32,350 bases of DNA from Altimarinus sp964500515 (GCA_964500515.1 CAZCNE010000012.1:1-32350); one strand, 5' to 3'; counted from the first letter of the stretch, positions 1 through 13,503 are shown. The notes: generated by a model from the letters alone, not told the origin. Numbers and translations are program-made.

Positions 1-2632
<2,632 letters not shown>

Positions 2633-2757
2633 CCACCTAAAACTATTAGTTATTTGTCTAAATTTTCACACTTTGACTAACTATATATATTCAGATTTTA
2701 AAGAACAAAATAAGTAAAATATTAGAAGAAAGTTTTAAAAATCTTTATGGAAAAATA
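2633..2757 (-). other. 16S-23S spacer without tRNA, carrying a boxA-like site and a processing-stem arm
   Basis: The spacer is only about 125 bp and holds no tRNA-Ile or tRNA-Ala. Just after 16S, bases 2701-2738 form a near-perfect inverted complement of 4274-4310 upstream of 16S, so the precursor can close into a long stem around 16S, the usual RNase III processing structure. The transcribed strand contains GTTCTTTAAAAT, close to the boxA element (TGCTCTTTAACA in E. coli) bound by NusB/S10 in rRNA antitermination. A similar boxA-like string is in the leader. Confidence 0.75.
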
Positions 2758-4235
<1,478 letters not shown>

Positions 4236-4273
4236 GTAAAAAAATTTTTATTAGTTTTTCCTAGATTTCAAAA

Positions 4274-4311
4274 TTAAAACTTTCTTCTAATTTATACTTA
4301 TTTTAAAGAAC
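4274..4311 (-). promoter_or_regulatory. rRNA leader: processing-stem arm and boxA-like element
   Basis: On the transcribed strand this reads GTTCTTTAAAATAAG followed by a segment complementary to the spacer at 2701-2738. It therefore supplies the 5' arm of the 16S processing stem, and its first 12 bases resemble boxA. Leader and spacer each carrying a boxA-like string is the arrangement known from other bacterial rRNA operons. Function is inferred from complementarity and motif only. Confidence 0.65.
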
Positions 4312-4343
4312 TATAATGACTCGCAAAAAGAGCAAGCCGTTTC

Positions 4344-4371
4344 ATCATATTAAATAAATTTTATTTGTCAA
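4344..4371 (-). promoter_or_regulatory. rRNA operon promoter P2
   Basis: On the minus strand TTGACA (4366-4371) is followed by a 16-base spacer and TATGAT (4344-4349), about 108 bases before the 16S 5' end. The -35 lies in aaaaaagtttgacaaa, the same 16-base core as in P1. A small hairpin (CTTGC/GCGAG) follows the likely start site. Confidence 0.65.
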
Positions 4372-4421
4372 ACTTTTTTATTTTTTTTTATTTATCAATA
4401 TTTTTTGATAAATATATGTTA

Positions 4422-4449
4422 TATATAATATATTTTTTACGTTTGTCAA
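4422..4449 (-). promoter_or_regulatory. rRNA operon promoter P1
   Basis: On the minus strand a consensus TTGACA (4444-4449) precedes an alternating TA tract that offers TATATA at a 16-base (4422-4427) or 18-base spacing. It shares the aaaaaagtttgacaaa core with P2 about 78 bp downstream, giving the tandem-promoter layout common in rRNA operons. The exact -10 is ambiguous. Confidence 0.55.
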
Positions 4450-4495
4450 ACTTTTTTGAATTTTTGTTTTTGTTGACTAATAAAACCCAATTTTG

Positions 4496-4571
4496 TGGTG
4501 GGTCTGGAAAGAATTGAACTTTCGACCAATCGGTTATGAGCCGACTGCTCTAACCACTGAGCTACAGACCC
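4496..4571 (-). tRNA. tRNA with CAU anticodon (Met, possibly Ile2)
   Basis: The minus strand folds as a cloverleaf: acceptor GGGTCTG/CAGACCC, discriminator A, encoded CCA, T-loop GTTCAATTC and anticodon loop CTCATAA. The anticodon stem lacks the three consecutive G-C pairs of an initiator tRNA and the acceptor closes with a normal G-C pair, so this is elongator Met or the lysidine-modified Ile tRNA. The two cannot be separated by eye. Confidence 0.93.
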
Positions 4572-4628
4572 TAAAACAACTAACAATTAAACACTAAATA
4601 TTCATTATTATTTATTTACTTATTTTTG

Positions 4629-4718
4629 TGGCGGAAGGGAGGAGATTCGAACTCCTGGAACCAAAATTGATTCACTCCCTTAGCAGGGGAGCCCTTTCAG
4701 CCACTCAGGCACCCTTCC
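4629..4718 (-). tRNA. tRNA-Ser (GCU)
   Basis: A class II tRNA with a long variable arm on the minus strand: acceptor GGAAGGG/CCCTTCC, discriminator G, encoded CCA, anticodon loop CTGCTAA. It reads the AGU/AGC serine codons. Confidence 0.95.
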
Positions 4719-4793
4719 ATAAAAATTAAAATTTGAAAATTACATTATTTATTAATTATCAATATTAATTTTTAATTCAAAATTTATTATTTG

Positions 4794-4881
4794 TGGCGGA
4801 GAGATAGGGATTCGAACCCTAGGTGACTTGCGCCACGACGGTTTTCAAGACCGCTCCGTTCAACCACTCTGGCATCTCTCC
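4794..4881 (-). tRNA. tRNA-Ser (UGA anticodon)
   Basis: A class II tRNA with a long variable arm: acceptor GGAGAGA/TCTCTCC, discriminator G, encoded CCA, anticodon loop CTTGAAA. The anticodon UGA reads UCA and related serine codons. It should not be confused with the tRNA that reads UGA codons as glycine, which would carry UCA and is not in this window. Confidence 0.95.
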
Positions 4882-4892
4882 ATATAAAAAAC

Positions 4893-4967
4893 TAATAATT
4901 TAAAATGGTAAAATTAAAAATCCTTTTCTTTGCTTTTTACCATCTTTAATTTTTAATTTAAATTTTG
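4893..4967. repeat. Short inverted repeat related to the ends of the S23 element
   Basis: Between the Ser(UGA) and Asn tRNAs two facing arms each contain TGGTAAAA inside A/T-rich flanks, separated by about 20 bases. Read on the minus strand, the right arm matches the outer inverted repeats at 22844-22876 and 23240-23273 at nearly every base over about 24 positions. It looks like an empty or decayed copy of that element. Low complexity limits certainty. Confidence 0.5.
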
Positions 4968-5021
4968 TTTACTTTTTTTATACAAAAAACAAATTAATTG
5001 TTTAAGTTTTTTATACAAAAA

Positions 5022-5096
5022 TGGCTCCCCCGACTGGATTCGAACCAGTGACCAAACGGTTAACAGCCGTCTACTCTACCGCTGAGCTACGGAGGA
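5022..5096 (-). tRNA. tRNA-Asn (GUU)
   Basis: Cloverleaf on the minus strand: acceptor TCCTCCG/CGGGGGA, discriminator G, encoded CCA, T-loop GTTCGAATC, anticodon loop CTGTTAA. It reads AAU/AAC. Confidence 0.95.
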
Positions 5097-5343
5097 ATAT
5101 ATTAAAAATACACAAGTGGAAATGATTTTATAATTATTTTATTTAAAGTCAAATAAAAAATCTCGAATTCTAAATAAGTACACCTTTTTACATTTTTTTG
5201 TTTATTGTATAGATTTTACTTGTTATTATTATTTAATATATATATTGTAAAAACGAAAATTTATTCTCTTAATTCTATATTTTCACAAATAAAAAAAGTT
5301 TTTTAAAAAAACAAAAATTTATTTTCTATAAAAACCTTTTTAA

Positions 5344-5419
5344 TGGTAGGACGGGCGGGGCTCGAACCCACGACCTTGGCCTTAAAAGGGCCCTGCTCTA
5401 CCTACTGAGCTACCGTCCC
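5344..5419 (-). tRNA. tRNA-Lys (UUU)
   Basis: Cloverleaf on the minus strand: acceptor GGGACGG/CCGTCCT with a G-U first pair, discriminator A, encoded CCA, anticodon loop CTTTTAA. The top anticodon-stem pair is a G-A mismatch. About 250 bp of AT-rich DNA with no visible gene separates it from tRNA-Asn. Confidence 0.94.
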
Positions 5420-5436
5420 ATTTCAATTGCTTGCTC

Positions 5437-5464
5437 ATTTTATAAAAAATTTTATAAATAGCAA
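5437..5464 (-). promoter_or_regulatory. Candidate promoter of tRNA-Lys
   Basis: On the minus strand TTGCTA (5459-5464) is followed after 16 bases by TAAAAT (5437-5442), ending 17 bases before the tRNA. Weak matches are expected by chance in such AT-rich DNA. Confidence 0.35.
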
Positions 5465-5505
5465 ATTTTTTTAAAGAAAACAATAGATTTATTTTTTAGT
5501 TTTTT

Positions 5506-5534
5506 TTGTTTTATTACAAATATTATGATAAAAT
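5506..5534 (+). promoter_or_regulatory. Candidate promoter of the secretion-ATPase operon
   Basis: TTGTTT (5506-5511), a 17-base spacer and TAAAAT (5529-5534) lie 28 bases before the ATG at 5563. Position fits, but the -35 is weak and the background AT-rich. Confidence 0.35.
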
Positions 5535-5562
5535 AAATTAAAAATACAAATAAAAATAGTAA

Positions 5563-8361
5563 ATGAAAAAAATATTTTACATATTTATATGAATAATATT
5601 TCAATTAAACTTTGTTAGTGCAAAACTAATTTGAAACAATAATTCTTTAAATAGTGCAAAAAATACTGAAATTCCTCAAACAAATAGTAATTCAATATTT
5701 AGCAGTTTATATGATATTATAATTTTTTTGCTTGCTATAGGATTAGCATTTGTATTCTTAAAAACTATAGTAAAAATTATAAGATTAAATTTTGAAATAT
5801 ATAATTCAAAAAATTTAGTTTATTTAAAAGTTATATTACCTAGAAATGATAGTAAACTAGACAAAGAAAAAGAAACAAAAAAAGATTTCAAAGAAAAAAT
5901 TTGAATTATGTCAATGTTTTTAAAATCAATTCATAAAATAAGCGATGTATGACTTAATGAAACAATATTGAACTTAATTTTCAAACATGCTAAGTTTTCT
6001 TTAGAGTTAGTTTATGAAAAATGAGAAGTATACTTTTATATAGTAGTTTATAAAAGTTATGTAAATTTAATAAGTCAACAAATTACATCTACATACACTG
6101 ATGCTGAAGTAAAAATTATTGATCCAAAAAAAGATTATATAAATTTAAAAGAAGAATGATATAATCTAAGAGCAATGTCACTTTGAAAAAATAATGATGA
6201 AGTTTTTCCAATAAAAACATATAAATACTTAGAAAATGATCCTCTAAACAATTTTACAAATGTTTTTTGATCTTTATGAAAACAAGATGAAGCTGTTTTT
6301 CAAATAGTATTAAAACCTGTTTGATCAAAACGGAACAAAAAGGCAAAAAAAGCTGCTTGATTGGTTTCAAAATGAAAATACAAAAAAGGATGAAGATTTA
6401 AATATTTAGATATATTATGGAATCCTATAGTTTGATTTATACAATGACCTGAAAATGTTGTAAAAAGTAATACAGCTCCTTGAGCTAGTGAATGAGATGC
6501 TTATAAAATATTTAATCAAGCTGAAACTGAAGCTCAAAAAGTTATGTGAGAAGCAGCAAGTCAACCAGCTTTTATCTGATCTATAAGAGTTCTTGTAAGT
6601 AGTAAAAACAAAAGTACAAGCATTGATTGAAGTAATGCTATAGTTTGAGCTTCTACTATTTTCACTGATGAGTACAATAATTCCTTGGATAATCCACAAT
6701 TTAGAGAAGATTGATTTGATTTTATATTTACTCCTTTATTATATTTTTGATTTAAACATAAACTTGTTTGATTTTTTCAAAAAATTTCAAGTTATTCAGT
6801 AGACGAAGTTTCTACTATGTATCATTTTCCTGATATAAATTACAATAAATCTCCTATAATAAATTGGCTTGATTACAAAAAACTTCCAGCTCCACATAAT
6901 ATGATTATTCCAACTGAAGCAACAATGCTAGAAGAAAAAAATGAAAATTGAGAAACAATCATAGCTCAAAGAACTCTTTGATGATTTCCTGTATTTAAAG
7001 ATTGATCTTTACTTGGTTGGAATGAATATAGAAATAAAAAAACTCCTATATATTTTTCAAAAAAAGACAGAGGAAGACATCATTATATTATATGAAAATC
7101 TTGAGGTTGAAAGTCGGTATTTATAAATTATCTAGCTAGACAAGATATACGGAATTGAGATTGAGTTTGTGTAATTGATCCTCACTGAGATTTGGTTGAA
7201 GAAGTTTTACTTTATACACAAAAACAAAGAGCAAAAGATACTATAGTTTTTGATCCTTGAGATGATGAAAGGCCAATGTGATTAAATATTTTAGATATAA
7301 TAGCTACAGATCCTGAAGCAAGAATCAGAGAAATGGATAGAGCTGCTTTGAATGCAACAGAAATATTTATAAAAATATTTGGTGATGAAATATTTTGACC
7401 TCGTATTCAACATTATTTCCGTAATTGAGCTTTAACTTTGATGGAAGATTTTGAAGAATGATGAACTTTGATTGATGTTCCTAGATTGTTTACTGATGAT
7501 GCTTTTATGAGATATAAATCAAGTAAAGTAAAAAATCCTGTTGTAAAATCATTTTGGGATCATGAATATGCAAACACTTGAGAGAGAGAAAAACAAGAAA
7601 TGATTCCATATTTTTCAGCTAAATTTTGACCATTTATAACAAATACTACTATTAGAAATATAATTTGACAAACAAAGTCGGCTTTTAATTTAAGAGATGT
7701 AATGGATAACCAAAAAATACTTCTTGTTAATCTTTCAAAAGGTAAAATTTGAGCATTAAATGCTCAACTTCTTTGACTTGTTTTTGTATCGAAACTAAAT
7801 ATGGCTGCTATGAGTAGAGCTGATATGGATGAAAAATTAAGAAAAGATTTTTTTCTTTATGTAGATGAATTTCAAAATTTTGCAACAGATACTTTTTGAG
7901 AAATACTTTCAGAAGCTAGAAAATATCGTTTAGCTTTAATAATGGCTCATCAATTTATAGCACAAATTTGATGAAGTTGAGAAAAATATAAGTCAACTTG
8001 AAAACCAGCCATAAAAGATGCTGTATTTTGAAATGTGTGAACAATTACAAGTTTCAAAGTTTGAGCTGAAGATGCAGAATATTTAGAAAAAGAATATGCT
8101 CCTTTACTTTCTCAACAAGATATAATTTGAATAGCAAACTACACTACTTATACAAAATTAAATATAAACAATGCATCTAGTCGTCCATTTGATTTCAAAA
8201 CAATTTGGGACCAAAAATATGAAAATAAACAAATAGCAGAAATAATTAAAGAATATTCAAGAAAAAAATATGGTAGAAAAAAGAAATTTGTTGATATGGA
8301 AATAGAAGCAAGACTTTGAATTGATCCTATGCCAGATGATAGTAAAAATAATAATAATTAA
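5563..8361 (+). CDS. TraD/TraG-like type IV secretion ATPase, membrane-anchored
   Basis: A 932-residue protein when TGA is read as Gly. It starts with a hydrophobic signal-like stretch ending VSA, then a membrane helix around residues 48-68. A 400-residue N-terminal region follows, then a HerA/VirD4-type ATPase domain: Walker A GKSGGGKS at 511-518, VIDPHGDLVEEVL at about 537-549, and Walker B VDEFQNF at 767-773 followed by SEARKYRLALIMAHQF. This exact motif set marks a family common in CPR genomes, annotated as type IV secretion coupling or DNA-binding ATPases. It probably energises DNA or protein transport, or assembly of a surface structure, at the inner face of the membrane. It opens an operon with three pilin-like genes, spaced 5, 9 and 9 bases apart. 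In-frame CGG codons at residues 257 and 530 may be Trp rather than Arg. No relaxase or VirB4 is visible here. Confidence 0.88.
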
Positions 8362-8366
8362 TAACT

Positions 8367-9299
8367 ATGATAAAAAAAGTAATAATTTTAATTTTGATGA
8401 CACTTAGTTTTTTTTATGCATCAAACATATATGCAGATGACTGAAATTTGGATGCAAGAGTAAAATTAAAATCAACAGAAAATAATGCTGACAATGATCA
8501 TTTAGATAGTATATCAAATCCACATTTTGTCGAAACCACTCAATTATGAACAACGGGAGTTAAAAATTTTATTATAAGTGTAGCAAGGGACATAAAAAAT
8601 ATTTTTTATGCTATAGCAACTATATTTTTTCTTATAATTTCATTTAGATTTTTCTTTTCCAGTAATAGTGAAGAAGCTTTTACAAATTTCAAAAAATGAA
8701 TTATATGGATAAGCTTATGATTGGTTTTAATGCAAATTGCTTATTCTTTGGCTGTAACTATATTTGATAGATCAGTTTGAACATTTGTATGAAAAATAGT
8801 AGAAAATTTATTGATTCCTATTGTAAATTTGCTCTCAATGTTAGCTTCTATATTTTTTGTAATTATAGCTATTTATGCATTTATAAGAATTGTTTCATCA
8901 AATTGAGAAAAAGAAAATGTAAAAAAATGAATAAATGCAATTATATTTGCAATGATTTGATTTTTATTGGTAAAATTTGCAAGTACAATAGTTATGGCTA
9001 TATTTGGAAAATATAGTATAAATTCATCCTGAATAGTAGAAATTGAAAAATCTTGATGATTAAGCAATTTAGCAAAAATGTTTTTAAATTTAATAAACTG
9101 GGTTAATTGATTAGTTTGAATAGTTACAGTAATTATGATTATTTATGCTTGAGTAATGATTATATTTTCTGAATGAGATCAAGAAAAATTGAAAAAATGA
9201 AGAAATTCAATAATTTATGCATTTATTTGAATTCTAATTTTAGTTATTAGTTATGGTATTTTGACATTTTTTATTGGACCTTCTTGAGTTAATATTTAA
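8367..9299 (+). CDS. Pilin-like membrane protein with three fused hairpin modules
   Basis: 310 residues. An N-terminal signal peptide ends around FYASNIYAD (residue 24). Three similar units follow at about 70-135, 150-215 and 240-308. Each is a hydrophobic helix, a short polar loop with a Ser/Gly-acidic-Lys pattern, and a second hydrophobic helix. The third is clearest: IYAGVMIIFSEGDQEKLKKG, then a second membrane helix. This is the signature of the TrbC/VirB2-like T4SS pilins of CPR bacteria, which normally have one unit in about 100-130 residues. The triple form suggests internal duplication. The gene is 5 bases after the ATPase stop, so it is probably co-transcribed. Role as a membrane or appendage subunit is inferred from fold and context. 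Confidence 0.75.
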
Positions 9300-9308
9300 T
9301 TAAAAAGT

Positions 9309-10199
9309 ATGGCAAAAAAATATTTTTGAAAAATTTTATTTTTAGTTTTAATCTTCAGTACTTTAATTTTTTCTTCTTGTTCGCCATGAGGAGTTGTAAG
9401 AATTAAGTGAATTTGAAATATCGAAGATGTTTCAATTACACCAAAAACTTGAAACACAGTAGAAGTAATCAAAGAAACTTGATTTTCTATTTTATGAAGC
9501 TTAAAAATGATTTTATTTGCAGTTTTTATTTTTTATTTAGTTTACTCTTGAGCTAGATTAATTTTATCTATGTGAACTGATGAAGAAAAAATAAGTGCTG
9601 CAAAAAGACATATATGATACTCTCTTATTTGAATTATTTTTATAAATGTTCCTTGAACAATCTACAATGCATTTTTCAAAAGTTCACAATGAACAGTAAA
9701 GTCGCCTGATAATTGGACAGGATCGTGAACTAGTATTTTAATCTGAAGCTGATTTTATAGTTTTTTATGATTTTTAATTTGATGATTACAAGTTCTTTTA
9801 TTTTTTACTGCATTAATTATTATAATTTATACTTGATTAAGATTTATTTTAATGTGAAAAGATCCAAAAAGCTTAGATTCTGATAAAAAGAAAATATTTT
9901 ATTCAGTAATAGTATTGTTATTTGTTTGATTTATAGAAGTTTGGAAGAAGTTTGCGTTTACTTGAGACTTAAAAATTTGATTTTGAATATTGTGATCAAT
10001 AATAAACTTGATGCTTTATATAGCACCATTAGTTGCATTTTTCTATATTTTACTTGCTTGATATTATCTTATAACTTCTGCTTGAAATGAAGAAAAATTA
10101 AAAAAAGCTAGAGATATTATTTTGTATGTATTTTTATGAACATTGATATTTTTAGCTACTTTTAGTATACTTATTGAAATTAATAGTATTAAATTATAA
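9309..10199 (+). CDS. Lipoprotein-like triple pilin-module membrane protein
   Basis: 296 residues, a paralogue of the preceding gene. The N-terminus has a basic start, a hydrophobic core and a lipobox-like FSSC at about residues 22-25, suggesting lipid attachment. Three hairpin units follow: around FYLVYSGARLILSMGTDEEK, around IIYTGLRFILMGKDPKS, and around AGYYLITSAGNEEKLKKARD, each followed by another hydrophobic helix. The third matches the CPR T4SS-pilin pattern best. It starts 9 bases after the upstream stop. It may be a membrane platform component rather than a polymerising pilin, given lipid anchoring and length. Function is not proven by sequence. Confidence 0.7.
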
Positions 10200-10208
10200 A
10201 ACCAAATT

Positions 10209-10613
10209 ATGAAAAGCTTTAAAAAATTTATTATTTTAACTTTTTTACTTTTTTCAACGCTACAACTAAACCCTGTGAGTGCAGATACAGTAAGTGTAAA
10301 AGTTCCTATTAACCTAAAACCTATTTGAATAGACTGTACCCAGGAATGATCAAATTATAAGTGTACTTTAGAATCTTGATTTTGATCAACGAAAAATGCT
10401 ATTCAAAAAATTATACAATATTTTATTTTTATAACTTGATTACTTTGAGTATTGTACATAATAATCAGTTGAATTATGTTAAGTATGTCATGAATTAATC
10501 CAAATTTAGCAAAACCCGCAAAAGAAAATATAATAAAAGCAATTATTTGAGTAATAGTTTTACTTCTTTCCTGAGTAATTCTAAATTTTATTGCTCCTTG
10601 GGTTTACAAATAA
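10209..10613 (+). CDS. Single-module pilin-like protein
   Basis: 134 residues. A signal peptide ends near NPVSAD (about residue 26). A short exposed segment contains two cysteines (DCTQEG and KCTLES) that could form a disulfide. Then comes one hairpin unit: YIIISGIMLSMSGINPN, a Lys-rich loop, and IIGVIVLLLSGVIL, ending shortly after. Length and layout fit a TrbC/VirB2-like pilin. It is last in the plus-strand operon, and its TAA ends at the base before the stop of the converging gene, leaving no intergenic space. Confidence 0.7.
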
Positions 10614-10964
10614 CTATATACCAATACTTGAAATGAGTCTAACAACTCATAGAGATAATATGATAATAACGAGTCAAATTATTGTATAGAGAAAAATTTT
10701 CCATGCTTTCTTGAATTGTTCTTTATCTCATGATGATGTTATAAACAAAAATCATACATAAATAAAAATTCAAATTACAATAACTGAAAGCAAAGAAAAC
10801 ATGTTTCAGATAACTGAATTTATTATATTATCTACCATACTTGTTCATCATCAAGTGATATTTATAATAGAATCATAATTAGGAATAATTTCTTCTTCAG
10901 AAACAGCAAATGTTTTAATTTTATAAAACAATATTAGAAACAATATAGAAATAATTTTTTTCAT
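10614..10964 (-). CDS. Single-module pilin-like protein
   Basis: 116 residues, ending in TAG. A hydrophobic N-terminal signal (to about residue 20) precedes an acidic segment and one hairpin unit: FIYVGFLFITSSGDKEQFKK then LYTIIGLVIIILSLGVV. This is the closest of the small proteins here to the canonical CPR T4SS pilin motif. It is last of the five-gene minus-strand operon, 4 bases after the previous stop. Confidence 0.75.
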
Positions 10965-10968
10965 AATT

Positions 10969-11322
10969 TTATAAACTTATTCTAGCATTATTTATAAGTG
11001 AAATAAGATAATATGCTGAAATTGAAATAAAAACAGCAACTAAAGACCAAATTATCCAATTTCTTGCTTTTTTGGTTTTTGCATCATCTCATCAAGAAAA
11101 CATATACATAAATCAAGATGCAATTAATGCAAATACAGCAGCAACAGCAACATATTTTATTAATTCAGCAACGATTTTTCAAATAAAGTCCAAAACTCAT
11201 ACAGATGATTTTGTTCAACATCATGGTAATCATTCACAATAAATATCTGGTCAAGCTGCAAAAGTAGTTCAAAAAATAAAAACTAAAATTAAGATTATCA
11301 GATATTTTTTTATTTTTTTCAT
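10969..11322 (-). CDS. Single-module pilin-like protein
   Basis: 117 residues. The signal peptide ends near TTFAAG (about residue 23). A short mature N-terminus holds two cysteines (YCEGLPGC). One hairpin unit follows: IASGFMYMFSGGDDAKTKKA then IIWSLVAVFISISAYYLI, with SGGD plus a Lys-rich loop as in T4SS pilins. It starts 3 bases after the previous stop, pointing to translational coupling. Confidence 0.75.
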
Positions 11323-11325
11323 AAT

Positions 11326-11721
11326 TTATTGGTATATAAAGTATTTTATCAAAGCTATGATATAATAAGAAGTTAAGGCTATCACCAATCAAAGTATTCA
11401 TCACATAAACAAATTTTTTCACTTTTTTAGCATTTCGTCTTGTCAATTATAAAAAACCATAAATCAAGCTCATACAACCATAACAAATAGCGCTATAACT
11501 CAAACTGCAGATAATAATATATCTATAATTTCTCAAAAAAAATTATTTGCCTTTTGATCTAAAGTTCCTCAAGAAACTACATCTTTTCAAATATTTGTAA
11601 AATCTTTGATATTTATTGTAAAATCTATGGATTTAAGATCATTGCTAGCAAATCAATAATAAGAAAATGAAAAAATCATTAAAATTGTAAAAATTATTTT
11701 TCAAAAATATTTTTTTATCAT
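11326..11721 (-). CDS. Single-module pilin-like protein
   Basis: 131 residues. A signal peptide ends near YYGFAS (about residue 26), then about 40 polar residues, then one hairpin unit: VVGAGFMVFYNGQDEMLKKG and LGLVIALTSYYIIALI. It fits the same pilin-like family. It starts 10 bases after the TPR-like gene and is followed 3 bases later by the next pilin-like gene. Confidence 0.72.
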
Positions 11722-11731
11722 AGGCTTATAA

Positions 11732-12871
11732 TTATTTTATATCTCACATTTCATAATCAAAAAATCAATTTTTTTCATTAAACATATATATTATACCATA
11801 AGTTTCATATTGTTGAAAATCTTTTGGTATATAGTCTATAAATCAAGATTTAAGTAATTCTTCTGGTGTTTTTGCGTATTTATTAAATTTTTTAAAATAT
11901 TTTTTGTTGGCTTCATCAAGATAAAAAAGATTTATTTCTCTTAATGTTTTGTATAAAAAATTACTACATGAATTTTTATCAAAAACATTATCACCTTCTT
12001 TGTCTTCAAATTTTCAGATTTTTTTAATAGATTCTTTTTCAAGATATTTAATTATATTTCAATCTAAATATTTAATTTTTTCAATTTCATTTACCAATTC
12101 TAAACATTTTAAGTCTTCTTCTGATTTAGAATCAACTGTACTTCTTGCCATAGTTAAGAACATATTTATAGACTTTTCTCTGTTTCATCATTTTCATAAC
12201 ATTATTGCTGCAAGTATTTTTGCTCATTCTAAACTATCTTCGTTAGCACTAGATAATTTATAATAAAAAGACGATTTTATCGGATCATTTTTATAAAAAT
12301 AATAAATATAAGCAAGGTAAAACGGTATTTTATAAGATTTACAAGGATTTTTATACTTTTCATCAGTCCATATCTTATTTAAATCATATTCATTTTTTAT
12401 AATTTCAACTTTACCTGGTTCACAAAAATTATTTATTCATTTTAATCAAATTTTTTCTGCTTGATCTATATAAACTTTTTGCTCATTATCTGTCAAATCT
12501 TCATATCTATAATTATAATCTGGAAGCAAAAGTTGAGCTATAATATACGGATGTTCAAAAAATGGATTTAAATCAGTTATCAAATTAGTTATCTCATATA
12601 GATATTTTTTATATTCTGACTTAATCGCGTTTCATCAAATATATTGAATAGTTTGTAACCGAAAATAATCTGCTCTTAGATTTTTAAATCAAAAACTTGT
12701 AATTTTTGCTACATCACTTTTTGGTAAATTTTCAGGATGTTTTACTATATTTGTATAGATTTGTTTTTGTGTAATATAATTTTCCTCATTAATTTTATAA
12801 AAAGAAAATAAAATACAAAAAAACAAAATCAAAAAAAATATTTTTTTAAAAATTTCTTTTTTTTTATTCAT
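11732..12871 (-). CDS. Membrane-anchored TPR-like protein of the appendage locus
   Basis: 379 residues with one N-terminal membrane helix (about 9-25) after a Lys-rich start, then an all-helical body. Helical pairs such as PFYLAYIYYFYKNDPIKSSF and AAIMLGKGGNREKSINMFL look like tetratricopeptide or Sel1-type repeats, which usually scaffold complexes. Residues 66-81 read ADYF-x-LQTIQYIGGN, where x is a CGG codon; related TPR proteins, as I recall them, have Trp there. The C-terminal TPEELLKSGFIDYIPKDF resembles the segment near the end of pseudopilin-type proteins. It lies 37 bases after the KhpB-like gene and 10 before the pilins, so it probably serves the same structure. Specific function unknown. 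Confidence 0.65.
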
Positions 12872-12908
12872 AAAAAGACATTTACTTTTATTCTTTAAAT
12901 TTTATATA

Positions 12909-13397
12909 TTAAATATCTACTCAATCAAAATCTATTGAAATTTTTGATGCTTTTTTACAAATAAACAATCTTCTATCTTTTCATTCTCATTCACTTTTTG
13001 TATATATATTTGATTTTAAAGAAGCAACATAAGAATGGATTTTTTTTCTCTCGTAGGCTGTAAAAAAGGGCAACTTAAAATCTTTTCAAGTATTTTCAAC
13101 TATTTCAATTTTTGATTTAATATAATTTATAAGCTTATCTTCTTTTGTTTTCAAATAATCATTGATTTCTATATGAATAATTTTATTTTCTTCAAAATTT
13201 TTATTTATCATAATTTTTAATATATTTTTTATATCATCAAGAGTTTTTCCCCTTGATCATATAAGCAATGGTGAATCTGAACTTTCAATTTTTATATAAA
13301 ATATATTTTCCAATTCTTGTTTAACTTCCAAATTTGAAAAATCTATTCACAATTTAGTAAAAAAATTTTCTACTATATCTTTAATTTTTTCTTCCAC
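12909..13397 (-). CDS. khpB: KhpB/Jag-like RNA-binding protein (KH + R3H)
   Basis: 162 residues with a GTG start; no in-frame ATG lies nearby upstream of the conserved region. The KH-like half contains LLIGSRGKTLDDIKNIL (about 50-66). The C-terminal R3H part contains TAYERKKIHSYVAS and SEGEGKDRRLFI. This is the order of Jag/KhpB, lacking the N-terminal Jag-N domain of longer homologues. KhpB binds RNA and in Firmicutes affects cell division and elongation. It normally sits next to yidC; here it opens an operon with a TPR-like protein and three pilin-like genes, an unusual partnership that could be fortuitous. Confidence 0.85.
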
Positions 13398-13475
13398 TTT
13401 TTAAATTTAATATGTAAATTTATTTGATTTATAGATTAATAAATTTTTCATTTTTTACAAGTTTTTATATTTATT

Positions 13476-13503
13476 TTGACAAAAATGCAAAAAAACTTAT
13501 CAT
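13476..13503 (+). promoter_or_regulatory. Candidate infB promoter
   Basis: A perfect TTGACA (13476-13481), a 16-base spacer and TATCAT (13498-13503) lie 32 bases before the infB ATG. The 138-bp gap also has to drive the diverging khpB operon, for which I see no clear promoter. Confidence 0.5.

Noticed and set aside
2633..2757. A tRNA in the 16S-23S spacer
   Set aside because: The spacer is about 125 bp, AT-rich, and has no cloverleaf or T-loop motif.
4794..4881. tRNA with UGA anticodon as the agent of UGA recoding
   Set aside because: The anticodon UGA reads UCA codons; the class II long arm shows an ordinary serine tRNA. A UGA decoder would need the anticodon UCA.
11949..12263. A 104-residue plus-strand reading frame
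   Set aside because: Antisense shadow of the TPR-like gene, which reads through on the minus strand with code 25.
5563..12871. Massive gene decay or sequencing frameshifts (dense in-frame TGA)
   Set aside because: Frames remain intact when TGA is Gly, and the TGAs fall at conserved glycines.
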